Of a stretch of 64,000 bases of DNA, positions 1 through 8,478 are shown piece by piece. The position numbers and the translations under genes were made by a program. A model generated the notes under the pieces. The model saw only the letters and a program-made list of their open reading frames with translations. It searched no databases and had not been told where the DNA came from. Each line of letters opens with the position of its first letter. Position 1 is the first letter of the stretch. Source of the stretch: Citrobacter koseri ATCC BAA-895. GTDB taxonomy: Bacteria; Pseudomonadota; Gammaproteobacteria; Enterobacterales; Enterobacteriaceae. The stretch lies in contig NC_009792.1 in NCBI RefSeq assembly GCF_000018045.1, forward strand, positions 3,906,001 through 3,970,000, read 5' to 3'.

Positions 1-688
1 TAACGCCTGGCTCGCGCTCGGTACGCTGACGCTGCTGGAGATCGTTCTTGGGATCGACAATATTATTTTCCTCTCTCTGGTGGTGGCGAAACTTCCTACA
101 GCGCAACGGAATCACGCCCGACGCCTTGGGCTGGCGGCGGCGATGGTGATGCGCCTGGCTTTGCTGGCTTCTATCGCCTGGGTCACACGCCTGACAAACC
201 CGCTGTTCGAGATTTTCGGCGAAGCGATTTCCGCCCGCGATCTGATCCTGCTGCTGGGTGGGTTGTTCCTGATCTGGAAAGCCAGTAAAGAAATTCACGA
301 ATCGATTGAAGGCGAGGAAGAAGGGCTGAAAACGCGCGTCTCCTCCTTCCTGGGCGCGATTGTCCAGATCATGATGCTGGATATTATTTTCAGCCTTGAT
401 TCCGTCATCACGGCGGTGGGCCTCTCGGATCATCTGTTTATCATGATGGCGGCAGTTGTGATTGCCGTCGGCGTGATGATGTTCGCGGCGCGCCCTATCG
501 GCGAGTTTGTTGACCGCCACCCTTCCGTAAAAATGCTGGCGCTCTCTTTCCTGATTCTGGTCGGCTTTACCCTGATTCTGGAAAGTTTCGATGTACACGT
601 TCCGAAAGGGTACATCTACTTCGCCATGTTCTTCTCTATCGCCGTAGAGAGCCTGAACCTGATGCGCAATAAAAAGAACCCTCTCTGA
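1..688 (+). CDS. ygdQ: TerC-family inner membrane protein YgdQ (5' end outside window)
   Basis: The reading frame is open from base 2, so the gene enters from the left edge. Only the first few codons are missing compared with the 237-residue E. coli protein. The visible part begins NAWLALGTLTLLEIVLGIDN, the acidic first TerC membrane segment, and a second acidic segment (LDIIFSLDSVITAVGL) follows in the middle. TerC-family proteins are multi-pass membrane proteins linked to metal-ion handling (tellurite resistance, manganese export in relatives). The exact substrate of YgdQ is not established. The product ends RNKKNPL as in E. coli. An in-frame ATG at base 80 is internal and should not be taken as the start. 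Confidence 0.93.
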   Translation, partial: NAWLALGTLTLLEIVLGIDNIIFLSLVVAKLPTAQRNHARRLGLAAAMVMRLALLASIAWVTRLTNPLFEIFGEAISARDLILLLGGLFLIWKASKEIHESIEGEEEGLKTRVSSFLGAIVQIMMLDIIFSLDSVITAVGLSDHLFIMMAAVVIAVGVMMFAARPIGEFVDRHPSVKMLALSFLILVGFTLILESFDVHVPKGYIYFAMFFSIAVESLNLMRNKKNPL

Positions 689-697
689 TTCACTCTT

Positions 698-720
698 TCG
701 CTCCCTGTAAGGGGAGCGAA
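698..720 (+). terminator. hairpin downstream of ygdQ
   Basis: A 9-bp perfect inverted repeat (TTCGCTCCC / GGGAGCGAA) lies just after the ygdQ stop codon. No T-run follows, so it may be a weak terminator or an mRNA-stabilising 3' hairpin. Confidence 0.4.
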
Positions 721-834
721 CACCCGCAATGCCGCTCCCGTTCCTCACAGTTTAAGATTTTACTGCTTTTATCAGACATAACTTCAGGTTATTACTAGAC
801 TATTATCAGACGCAGGCCACGTGAGGATAAATGG

Positions 835-1053
835 ATGAAAAAATGGGCAGTTGTGATTTCCGCTGTAGGACTGGCTTTTGCTGTTTCTGGATGTAGCAGC
901 GATTATGTAATGGCGACCAAAGATGGTCGGATGATTCTGACCGACGGTAAACCAGAAATTGACGATGATACGGGTCTGGTGAGCTACCATGATCAGCAAG
1001 GCAACGCGATGCAAATCAATCGTGACGAAGTCTCTCAGATCATTGAACGCTAA
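835..1053 (+). CDS. ygdR: small lipoprotein YgdR (DUF903 family)
   Basis: A 72-residue lipoprotein. The signal peptide MKKWAVVISAVGLAFAVSGC ends in a lipobox (VSGC) with the lipidated Cys at residue 20, followed by SSDYVMATKDGRMILTDGKP. It is almost identical to E. coli YgdR. The DUF903 domain is a small beta-barrel of unknown function in cell-envelope lipoproteins. Serine at positions +2 and +3 after the Cys predicts sorting to the outer membrane. It is a single gene with its own hairpin terminator downstream. Confidence 0.95.
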   Translation: MKKWAVVISAVGLAFAVSGCSSDYVMATKDGRMILTDGKPEIDDDTGLVSYHDQQGNAMQINRDEVSQIIER

Positions 1054-1059
1054 TTGTTG

Positions 1060-1092
1060 AGGTCAGCAGCCCTGCTGGCCTTAGAATTTTCT
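1060..1092 (+). terminator. rho-independent terminator after ygdR
   Basis: GGTCAGCAG / CTGCTGGCC forms a 9-bp stem (one G-T pair) with a two-base spacer. A pyrimidine-rich stretch with TTTT follows. It sits 7 bases after the ygdR stop. Confidence 0.6.
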
Positions 1093-1172
1093 CTTTCCCT
1101 TTTCTCTTCCCTCTGCCATTTTTATATTCCTTTGTCGGGATTTACTGACTTCATAATAAGAAGGAAACGGCT

Positions 1173-2213
1173 ATGCACTATCACCGTATACCCCACAGCT
1201 CGCTTGAAATAAGTACACTGGGGCTGGGCACAATGACGTTTGGTGAACAAAACAGCGAAGCCGACGCACATGCACAGCTCGATTACGCCGTGGATCAGGG
1301 CATTAACCTGATCGACGTCGCCGAAATGTATCCGGTGCCTCCACGCCCGGAAACCCAGGGGCTAACAGAAACCTATGTCGGTAACTGGCTTGCTAAACAC
1401 GGCAGCCGTGAGAAGCTGGTTATCGCTTCCAAGGTAAGCGGCCCATCGCGTAATAACGACAGCGGAATTCGCCCCAATCAGGCGCTGGATCGTAAAAATA
1501 TCCGTGAGGCCTTACACGATAGCCTCAAACGCCTGCAAACCGACTATCTGGATCTGTATCAGGTTCACTGGCCGCAGCGCCCGACCAACTGCTTCGGCAA
1601 GCTGGGCTACAGCTGGACGGATTCGGCTCCGGTTGTCACGCTGCTCGAAACGCTGGACGCGCTGACGGAGTTCCAGCGCGCGGGCAAAATTCGCTACATT
1701 GGCGTCTCTAACGAAACGGCCTTCGGCGTCATGCGCTATCTGCATCTGGCGGATAAACATGACCTGCCGCGCATTGTCACTATCCAGAACCCTTACAGCC
1801 TGCTGAACCGCAGTTATGAGGTGGGATTAGCGGAAGTCAGCCAGTATGAAGGCGTCGAGCTGCTGGCCTACTCTTGCCTGGCATTCGGTACGTTGACCGG
1901 TAAATATCTGAATGGCGCCAAACCCGTCGGCGCGCGCAACACCCTGTTTAGCCGCTTTACGCGCTACAGCGGCGAGCAGGCGCAAAAGGCGGTTGCGGCC
2001 TACGTCGACATCGCCAGACGCCACAACCTCGATCCGGCCCAGATGGCGCTGGCGTTTGTGCGTCGTCAGCCGTTCGTCGCCAGCACCCTGTTGGGCGCAA
2101 CGACGATGGCGCAGTTAAAAACTAACGTTGAGAGTTTGCATCTGGAGTTAAGCGAAGAGGTGCTGGCGGAGATCGAAGCGGTGCATCAGGTTTATACCTA
2201 CCCGGCACCGTAA
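1173..2213 (+). CDS. tas: NADP(H)-dependent aldo-keto reductase Tas
   Basis: 346 residues, the same length as E. coli Tas. It is an aldo-keto reductase with a (beta/alpha)8 barrel. The family catalytic tetrad is visible: Asp and Tyr in DVAEMYPVP (near residues 49-53), Lys in VIASKVSG and His in LYQVHWPQR. The C-terminal half holds the cofactor-binding segment. In E. coli, multicopy tas suppresses tyrosine auxotrophy under starvation, but its natural substrate is unknown. AAGGA lies about 8 bases before the ATG. A BIME repeat cluster separates it from the convergent lplT. Confidence 0.95.
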   Translation: MHYHRIPHSSLEISTLGLGTMTFGEQNSEADAHAQLDYAVDQGINLIDVAEMYPVPPRPETQGLTETYVGNWLAKHGSREKLVIASKVSGPSRNNDSGIRPNQALDRKNIREALHDSLKRLQTDYLDLYQVHWPQRPTNCFGKLGYSWTDSAPVVTLLETLDALTEFQRAGKIRYIGVSNETAFGVMRYLHLADKHDLPRIVTIQNPYSLLNRSYEVGLAEVSQYEGVELLAYSCLAFGTLTGKYLNGAKPVGARNTLFSRFTRYSGEQAQKAVAAYVDIARRHNLDPAQMALAFVRRQPFVASTLLGATTMAQLKTNVESLHLELSEEVLAEIEAVHQVYTYPAP

Positions 2214-2215
2214 TG

Positions 2216-2356
2216 CGCATATCCGGCGTTTCTGCCTGATGGCGCTACGCTTATCAGGCCTACCAACAGCACCATACCGTAGGCCGGATAAGGCACCTGC
2301 GCCGCCATCCGGCGCTTCTGCCTGATGGCGCTGCGCTTATCAGGCCTACCGACGGC
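2216..2356. repeat. BIME: cluster of REP palindromes between tas and lplT
   Basis: At least three REP units in alternating orientation, recognised by the cores GCCTGATGGCGCT...TATCAGGCCTAC and GTAGGCCGGATAAGG. It fills the convergent tas/lplT gap and probably protects both 3' ends from exonucleases. Confidence 0.9.
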
Positions 2357-2363
2357 GCAACAA

Positions 2364-3560
2364 TCACATCTGGCGGCGCTGCCAAATCCACAGCGCCGCA
2401 ATCGCCAGCGCAAACAGTCCGCCAAAACCAATGCCGATCGCCACGACCGGAATACCCACCAGTACGGCCAGCGAATAGAGACCCAGCATCAACAGCATCG
2501 CGCTGTTCTCCCCCAGGTTCTGTACCGCAATCGCGTTGCCCGCGCCGACGCTTTTCTTGCCGCGCTCCTGCAATAACGCATTGAGCGGCACCACGAAAAA
2601 GCCGCCCAGCACGCCAATAAGCGTCAACAGCGCATAGGCCGGAAGTAATGCGTGCTGCAAAGAGAAAATCAGCACCACCACACCAATCAGAATACCCGCA
2701 GGCATACAACGCGCTACCGTCTCCAGCGTAACCAGCTTCGCCGCAGCGCCTGCGCCCACAACAATACCGATCGCCACCATTGCGTTCAGGTAAGTCGGCG
2801 TGGCGTTATCGGTAATTCCCAGCGCTACCGGCACCCACAGCACCAGCAGAAAACGCAGCGTGACGCCCGCGCCCCAAAAAAGGCTGGTGCCAACCAGCGA
2901 GAAACGCGTCTCCCCGTTACGCCAGAGCGATATGCAGGCGCAGAAGAAGCTGCGCACCATCTTACGCAAATGCCAGGACTGGCCTGGCCGCGCCGCCGCG
3001 AGTTTCGGAATAAAAAGGTTAGCGACGACTGCGCCCGCATAAGCCAACGCACAGGCGACCAGCGCCGCAATCACATGCCAGTCTGCCAGTACGCCGCCTG
3101 CCACCGATCCCAGCAGAATCGCGGCAATGGTGGAGGCTTCCATCAGACCATTGGCTTTCACCAGTTTGTCGCCCGTGGTCAGCTCGCCAAGAATGCCATA
3201 TTTCGCCGGAGAGTAAGCCGCCGCGCCAATCCCCACCAGCGTATAGCCGACAAAGGGATTAAAACCAAAACAGATGCTCGCGGCGCCCAACAGTTTCAGG
3301 CCGTTGGCGAACATCATCACCCGACCTTTGGCAAAGCTGTCCGCCACCTGCCCGACAAAGGGGGCAAAAAGAATGTAAGCGCCTACAAACACCATTTGCA
3401 GGATCGGCTGGCTCCAGTCCGGGTAGAACTGCGCCTTCAGCAGCGCCAGCGTCGCGAACAACAGCGCGTTATCGCCAAACGCAGAGAGAAACTGCGCGGC
3501 GATAACCGACATCATCCCTTTCGACCAGATCGAAGTGTTAGTATGTACTGACTCACGCAT
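2364..3560 (-). CDS. lplT: lysophospholipid transporter LplT
   Basis: 398 residues, a 12-helix major facilitator. LplT flips lysophospholipids such as 2-acyl-glycerophosphoethanolamine from the outer to the inner leaflet of the inner membrane, where Aas re-acylates them. I place the start at the ATG giving MRESVHTNTS, which aligns with the E. coli start. It overlaps the last 8 bases of aas, implying translational coupling. An upstream ATG inside aas would add seven unrelated residues. The sequence closely follows E. coli LplT (QFLSAFGDNALLFATLALLK). Confidence 0.95.
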   Translation of the reverse strand: MRESVHTNTSIWSKGMMSVIAAQFLSAFGDNALLFATLALLKAQFYPDWSQPILQMVFVGAYILFAPFVGQVADSFAKGRVMMFANGLKLLGAASICFGFNPFVGYTLVGIGAAAYSPAKYGILGELTTGDKLVKANGLMEASTIAAILLGSVAGGVLADWHVIAALVACALAYAGAVVANLFIPKLAAARPGQSWHLRKMVRSFFCACISLWRNGETRFSLVGTSLFWGAGVTLRFLLVLWVPVALGITDNATPTYLNAMVAIGIVVGAGAAAKLVTLETVARCMPAGILIGVVVLIFSLQHALLPAYALLTLIGVLGGFFVVPLNALLQERGKKSVGAGNAIAVQNLGENSAMLLMLGLYSLAVLVGIPVVAIGIGFGGLFALAIAALWIWQRRQM

Positions 3561-5712
3561 GTTGTTTTTCCGGTTCATCAACCCAGCTTTTCAGCGTCAC
3601 AAAGTCCGGCTTGCCGCTGCCCAGTAACGGAAGTTGTTTCAGATAGCGGATATCACGCGGTACGGCAAGTTCAGGAATGCCGTGTGTGCGGGCATATTGC
3701 AGCAGGCTTTCACGCGTCAGCTCGCCGTCTGTCGTGAACAGCACCAGCGCTTCGCCCTTGCTGGCGTCGCTTTTAATCGCCGTAGCGTGCATTTTATCTG
3801 GCGAGACGCCCAGCGCCAGCTGTTCGACCATCTCCAGCGAAACCATCTCTCCGGCGATTTTCGCAAAGCGCTTCGCTCGCCCCTGGATCTGCACAAAACC
3901 GTTTTCATCAAAACGCACAATATCGCCCGTGTCGTACCAGCCCTGTTCAACGTCACCCAGCGCATTTTCCGCCGCAGGCGCTTCCAGCACGCCCGGTTTT
4001 TCAACCCGCAGGTAGCCATTCATGATATTAGGCCCTTTGAGTTGCAGACGCCCGCCGTCATCAATGCCCGGAACCGCCAGCAAGCGCGCATCCATGCCTG
4101 GCAAAATGCGCCCAACGGTGCCCGGCTTCGCCGCCATAGGTACGTTAATCGACACAACCGGCGCGCATTCGGTCACGCCGTAACCTTCCAGAACGCGCAG
4201 GCCAAATTTGTCCTGCCAGAGCTGTCGGGTGCTGTCCTGCAATTTTTCCGCGCCGGCGACGACATAGCGCAGGCGATAGAAATCATACGGGTTGGCAAAC
4301 CGCGCGTAGTTGCCCAGAAACGTCGACGTGCCAAACAGCACCGTGCAGTTCCGGTCATAGACCAGCTCCGGCACAATGCGATAGTGCAACGGGCTGGGAT
4401 AGAGAAACACCTCAGCGCCGGTCAGCAGCGGCGTCAACAGGCCGACGGTCAGGCCGAAGGAGTGGAACAGCGGCAGCGCTGACATAAAGCGGTCGTTCGC
4501 CGTGAAATCGGCAATGGTTTTTATCTGCTCAACGTTCGCCAGAAGGCTTTTATGGCTGTGCACCACGCCTTTCGGGTGCCCTTCCGAACCGGATGTAAAG
4601 AGGATCATTGCCGCCTCTTCCGGCCGCTGTTTGACCTGCGCCAGGCGTGGCATCAGCAGATGCGCAAAAATCCAGAGCTTATCGGCGAGCGTCACATCAG
4701 CTTTTAAATCTTCGAGATAAATCCAGCGAACCTGCGTCAGTTGCTCCGGCAGATGCCAGAGTTTGCCTTTCTCAAGAAACTGACGGGAGGTGAATACGGT
4801 TTTGATCTCCGCAGCGGTAATGGCGCTGGTCAGCCCTTTCACGCCCGCCGTGTAGTTCATCATCGCCGGGATACGGCCACGAGAAACCGCGCCAAAGATG
4901 ACGGCGGCGCTGATGGCCGCGTTTGGCAGCATCAGGCCGATGTTTTCGCCCTGCGCGCTGTATTTTTCCAGAATGCGGCCGACAAACAGCGTTTTTGTCA
5001 GCAATTTGCGATAAGTGTCCGGCGTGAAGTTAATATCTTCAACACAGTTTTTACCCGCCCCGTAGCGGTACTGCGCAGCTAACAGTGATTCATACAGCGT
5101 TTCACGCGGGCGCACCGCCATGCGCGCTTCCATCATAATTTGATGCAGCATTTCTCCGGCCAGTTTGCGGCGCTCGCGCGCTCGCGGCGCCTCCGGCATC
5201 GGCAGATGGGTGGGCGGCAGGATATGCAGGTGAATGCGCGGGAAAAAGCGCTGTTTTACCAGACCTTTCAGGCGGCTAAAGTGCGTAAGCTCTGCGCCTT
5301 CAATACGAACCGGCACCACCGTTGCGCCAGACTTCGCCGCCACAAACCCGGCGCCGTCGTAGATTTTCATCAACGAACCGCTAACCGAAATTCGCCCTTC
5401 CGGGAAGATAACCACCGGGCGGCCCTGCTCTACCAGGCGTACCAGGTGCTTAATCGCCATCGGCTTCGTCGGGTCGAGCGGCACAAAATCAATCAGCGAC
5501 TTTAACCAGCGCATATACCATTGCTGGCTGATAGAGGAATAGACCGCGAAAACAGGGCGAACCGGTAAAAACAGGGCGAGTAAAATACCGTCGATAAAAG
5601 AGACATGGTTTGGCGTGATCAGGATGCGCTCACCCTGTAGCGCCCTGGCATCCCCGGTGACGCGTACACGATAAAGCACGCGGAACAGGTTGCGAAAAAA
5701 TCCAAAAAGCAT
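3553..5712 (-). CDS. aas: bifunctional 2-acylglycerophosphoethanolamine acyltransferase / acyl-ACP synthetase Aas
   Basis: 719 residues with two domains. Residues 1 to about 200 are a PlsC-type acyltransferase with the catalytic HX4D motif (His36-Asp41 in NHVSFID) and a FPEG motif near 118. The remainder is an AMP-binding acyl-ACP synthetase with the P-loop ILFTSGSEGHPKG and the adenylate motif YDTGDI. Aas activates a fatty acid on bound acyl carrier protein and transfers it to lysophosphatidylethanolamine, repairing phospholipids. It is the first gene of the aas-lplT operon. The two genes form an import-and-repair pathway at the inner membrane. Confidence 0.96.
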   Translation of the reverse strand: MLFGFFRNLFRVLYRVRVTGDARALQGERILITPNHVSFIDGILLALFLPVRPVFAVYSSISQQWYMRWLKSLIDFVPLDPTKPMAIKHLVRLVEQGRPVVIFPEGRISVSGSLMKIYDGAGFVAAKSGATVVPVRIEGAELTHFSRLKGLVKQRFFPRIHLHILPPTHLPMPEAPRARERRKLAGEMLHQIMMEARMAVRPRETLYESLLAAQYRYGAGKNCVEDINFTPDTYRKLLTKTLFVGRILEKYSAQGENIGLMLPNAAISAAVIFGAVSRGRIPAMMNYTAGVKGLTSAITAAEIKTVFTSRQFLEKGKLWHLPEQLTQVRWIYLEDLKADVTLADKLWIFAHLLMPRLAQVKQRPEEAAMILFTSGSEGHPKGVVHSHKSLLANVEQIKTIADFTANDRFMSALPLFHSFGLTVGLLTPLLTGAEVFLYPSPLHYRIVPELVYDRNCTVLFGTSTFLGNYARFANPYDFYRLRYVVAGAEKLQDSTRQLWQDKFGLRVLEGYGVTECAPVVSINVPMAAKPGTVGRILPGMDARLLAVPGIDDGGRLQLKGPNIMNGYLRVEKPGVLEAPAAENALGDVEQGWYDTGDIVRFDENGFVQIQGRAKRFAKIAGEMVSLEMVEQLALGVSPDKMHATAIKSDASKGEALVLFTTDGELTRESLLQYARTHGIPELAVPRDIRYLKQLPLLGSGKPDFVTLKSWVDEPEKQHA

Positions 5713-5802
5713 GTCAACTCCCTTTGCTCACAGTTCGGTAAAGATGCATGGTTGCAGATTATACGAGATGGGGAACAGGCGCGACAGGTAAATGGAAGGA
5801 CG

Positions 5803-5889
5803 AAAAAAAACCTGCGCATCCGCGCAGGTTGGTGCAAGAGACAGGTACGAAGAGCGTACCGAATAATCTCACCAATCAATACCTCTGGG
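5803..5889 (-). ncRNA. omrA: OmrA small RNA
   Basis: Read on the minus strand, the RNA begins CCCAGAGGTATTGATTGGTG, the conserved 5' seed shared by OmrA and OmrB. It ends with a strong terminator hairpin (AACCTGCGCG / CGCAGG region) and eight Ts. Position (between aas and galR), length (87 nt) and both ends match E. coli OmrA. OmrA is an Hfq-dependent RNA induced by EnvZ-OmpR that base-pairs through its 5' end with outer membrane protein and regulator mRNAs (cirA, fecA, ompT, csgD, ompR). The central part differs from the neighbouring OmrB. Confidence 0.95.
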
Positions 5890-6004
5890 ATCTTGATTGT
5901 GGTCTCCGGCGACGCTGCGCGCCACCAGCAAAACGCAAAGGAATGAACACAAATGCAACGAGTTGTGTAAATTATCGGTTACTGTTACAGATTGGTGTAA
6001 GCGC

Positions 6005-6088
6005 AAAAAAAACCTGCACATGATGCGCAGGTTGGTGTAATTCTTGTGATCAACCCGAAAGCTGATTTCACCTATCAATACCTCTGGG
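6005..6088 (-). ncRNA. omrB: OmrB small RNA
   Basis: Tandem partner of OmrA, about 115 bases upstream of it on the same strand. It begins with the same CCCAGAGGTATTGAT seed and ends with a hairpin CCTGCGCA / TGTGCAGG (one G-U pair) and eight Ts. The middle carries an unrelated stem region. It is 84 nt long. Function and OmpR control are inferred from E. coli and Salmonella OmrB. Confidence 0.94.
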
Positions 6089-6273
6089 ATCTCAACTCTA
6101 GCAATCCGCCCGACGCCCTCACCAGCGAACAATCGCAACAGCGCTTCGCAAAGTGTAACCAAAGGTTTGCATTCTCCCTTTTCTGTCTTACTTCCCCGGC
6201 GTGCGCTCACATTTGCGCGTTCCCGTCAGGCAATCTGCTTGAACAGATAGCCATTTTCCGTAACACTGACGAA

Positions 6274-6289
6274 ATGTAAGCGTTTACCC
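6274..6289. promoter_or_regulatory. GalR/GalS operator-like palindrome upstream of galR
   Basis: ATGTAAGCGTTTACCC matches the gal operator consensus GTGTAANCGNTTNCAC at most positions and lies 15 bases before the galR ATG. This suggests autoregulation of galR. Inference from consensus only. Confidence 0.55.
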
Positions 6290-6304
6290 ACTATAGGTAC
6301 TGTC

Positions 6305-7333
6305 ATGGCGACCATAAAGGATGTAGCCCGACTGGCTGGTGTTTCAGTCGCCACCGTTTCTCGCGTTATTAATGATTCCCCGAAAGCCAGCGAAGCATCC
6401 CGCCTCGCGGTCACCAGCGCGATGGAATCGCTCAGCTATCACCCCAACGCCAATGCGCGAGCGCTGGCGCAGCAATCCACGGAGACAATTGGTTTAGTCG
6501 TGGGGGATGTCTCCGACCCTTTCTTTGGCGCGATGGTTAAAGCGGTCGAGCAGGTGGCCTACCACACCGGTAATTTCTTACTGATTGGCAACGGCTACCA
6601 CAATGAACAAAAAGAGCATCAGGCGATTGAACAACTGATCCGCCATCGTTGCGCGGCGTTAGTCGTACACGCCAAGATGATCCCGGACGCGGACCTGGCG
6701 TCATTAATGAAACAGATGCCTGGCATGGTGCTGATTAACCGCATCCTGCCTGGGTTTGAGCAGCGCTGCGTGGCGTTAGATGACCGTTACGGCGCCTGGC
6801 TGGCAACGCGTCATTTAATTCAGCAGGGCCATACCCGCATCGGCTATATCTGTTCCAACCATTCGATTTCTGATGCGGAAGACCGGCTCAAGGGTTATTA
6901 CGACGCGCTGGAAGAGAGCCATATTCCGGCTAACGACAGGCTGGTCACATTTGGTGAACCGGATGAGAGCGGCGGTGAACAGGCAATGACCGAACTGTTA
7001 GGTCGCGGAAGAAACTTCACGGCGATCGCCTGTTACAACGATTCGATGGCCGCAGGCGCAATGGGCGTATTAAACGACAACGGTATTGACGTGCCGGGCG
7101 AAATTTCACTGATTGGTTTCGATGATGTGCTGGTCTCGCGCTACGTGCGTCCACGTCTGACCACGGTACGCTACCCGATCGTGACCATGGCGACTCAGGC
7201 CGCCGAACTGGCGCTCGCGCTGGCGGAAAAACGGCCTGTACCCGAAATCACCCATGTCTTTAGCCCTACTCTGGTACGTCGGCATTCCGTTTCGACGCCG
7301 TCGGAAACCGGGAATTCTTCGTCAAACGATTAA
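6305..7333 (+). CDS. galR: galactose operon repressor GalR
   Basis: 342 residues, nearly identical to E. coli GalR except at the last few residues. Residues 1-60 form the LacI-type helix-turn-helix and hinge (MATIKDVARLAGVSVATVSR, then NANARALAQQ). The rest is a periplasmic-binding-protein-like core that binds D-galactose. GalR represses galETK(M), galP and mgl genes in the absence of galactose. It is the first gene of a two-gene cluster: a second LacI-family gene starts only 13 bases after its stop. Confidence 0.96.
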   Translation: MATIKDVARLAGVSVATVSRVINDSPKASEASRLAVTSAMESLSYHPNANARALAQQSTETIGLVVGDVSDPFFGAMVKAVEQVAYHTGNFLLIGNGYHNEQKEHQAIEQLIRHRCAALVVHAKMIPDADLASLMKQMPGMVLINRILPGFEQRCVALDDRYGAWLATRHLIQQGHTRIGYICSNHSISDAEDRLKGYYDALEESHIPANDRLVTFGEPDESGGEQAMTELLGRGRNFTAIACYNDSMAAGAMGVLNDNGIDVPGEISLIGFDDVLVSRYVRPRLTTVRYPIVTMATQAAELALALAEKRPVPEITHVFSPTLVRRHSVSTPSETGNSSSND

Positions 7334-7346
7334 TCAGGATAGCGTC

Positions 7347-8366
7347 ATGACAACAATGCTGGATGTTTCACGTCGCGCGGGCGTATCAAAAGCGACGGTT
7401 TCTCGCGTGCTGAACGGAACGGGACAGGTGAAAGAGAGCACGCGCCAGAAAGTCTTCAAAGCGATGCAGGCGTTAGATTACCGACCCAATTTTTTGGCGC
7501 GATCGCTGGCGAACCGCACCAGTAACAGCATTGGGCTTGTTGTCTCGACCTTTGACGGATTTTACTTCGGGCGTTTGCTGCAACAGGCGTCACGCCAGAC
7601 GGAGTCGCACGGTAAGCAGCTTATCGTGACCGATGGCCATGACACGCCGGAACGCGAGCAAGAGGCGGTGCAGATGCTGGCCGACAGGCAGTGCGACGCG
7701 ATCATTCTCTATACCCGCTATATGAGCGAAAAAACGATCATCTCGTTGATTAATACCATAGAGACGCCGCTGGTCGTGATCAACCGCGATGTCAGTCTGG
7801 CCCGCGATCGCGCCATATTCTTTGAACAGGAAGATGCCGCGTTTCAGGCGGTGGATTACCTGATCTCACAGGGCCATCGGGATATCGCCTGCATTACCGT
7901 ACCGAATCACACGCCAACGGGAAAATCCCGCCTGACGGGCTACCGCAAGGCGCTGGAGAAAAACGGGATCGACTGGGACCCGGCGAAAGTGAAATACGGC
8001 GACTCCAGTATGACACGCGGGTACGAAGCGTGCCGTGAACTGCTGGAGGAAGGGATCGCCTTTACCGCGCTCTTTGCCTGTAACGACGATATGGCGCTTG
8101 GCGCATCAAAGGCGCTGCATCAGGCCGGGCTGCGGATACCGCAGGATATTTCACTGTTTGGCTTCGATGACGCGCCCAGCGCGAAGTGGCTGGAACCGGC
8201 GCTGTCCACCGTTTATCTGCCGATCGACAGTATGATTACCACCGCAATCGATCAAGCGATTCGGCTGGCGAGCGGCGAGGAGCTGGAGCCGATCCCGCCG
8301 TTTACAGGAACATTAGTGCTGCGTGATTCAGTGACCACCGGGCCATTTTTTCAGTCGGATTGCTGA
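7347..8366 (+). CDS. LacI/GalR-family transcriptional regulator (AscG-like)
   Basis: 339 residues. The N-terminal helix-turn-helix reads MTTMLDVSRRAGVSKATVSR, followed by the hinge NFLARSLANR and a sugar-binding core. The sequence resembles the cellobiose/arbutin repressor AscG and related proteins more than GalR, but I cannot name an orthologue. The ATG at 7347 is chosen because AGGAT lies 8 bases upstream and the helix-turn-helix then starts at residue 4. An upstream in-frame start would overlap galR. It is probably co-transcribed with galR. No sugar genes adjoin it, so the effector and targets are unknown. Confidence 0.88.
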   Translation: MTTMLDVSRRAGVSKATVSRVLNGTGQVKESTRQKVFKAMQALDYRPNFLARSLANRTSNSIGLVVSTFDGFYFGRLLQQASRQTESHGKQLIVTDGHDTPEREQEAVQMLADRQCDAIILYTRYMSEKTIISLINTIETPLVVINRDVSLARDRAIFFEQEDAAFQAVDYLISQGHRDIACITVPNHTPTGKSRLTGYRKALEKNGIDWDPAKVKYGDSSMTRGYEACRELLEEGIAFTALFACNDDMALGASKALHQAGLRIPQDISLFGFDDAPSAKWLEPALSTVYLPIDSMITTAIDQAIRLASGEELEPIPPFTGTLVLRDSVTTGPFFQSDC

Positions 8367-8370
8367 TGGT

Positions 8371-8478
8371 TTGCCGGATGGCGGCGCAAGCGCCTTATCC
8401 GGCCTACGATATTGCGCCGTCCGTAGGCCTGATAAGCGTAGCGCCATCAGGCAAAGGCGCCTTATCCGGCCTGCCGGT
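8371..8478. repeat. BIME between the LacI-type gene and lysA
   Basis: Three REP units in alternating orientation (TTGCCGGATGGCGG..CTTATCCGGCC; GTAGGCCTGATAAGCG..CATCAGGC; CTTATCCGGCCTGCCGG) in a convergent intergenic gap. Confidence 0.88.

Noticed and set aside
2216..2356. Repeated palindromes considered as a CRISPR array
   Set aside because: Units alternate in orientation with irregular spacing and match REP consensus; no unique spacers of constant length.
2652..3551. 299-codon plus-strand open frame opposite lplT
   Set aside because: Antisense shadow dominated by Arg, Gln and His; overlaps a complete membrane transporter gene.
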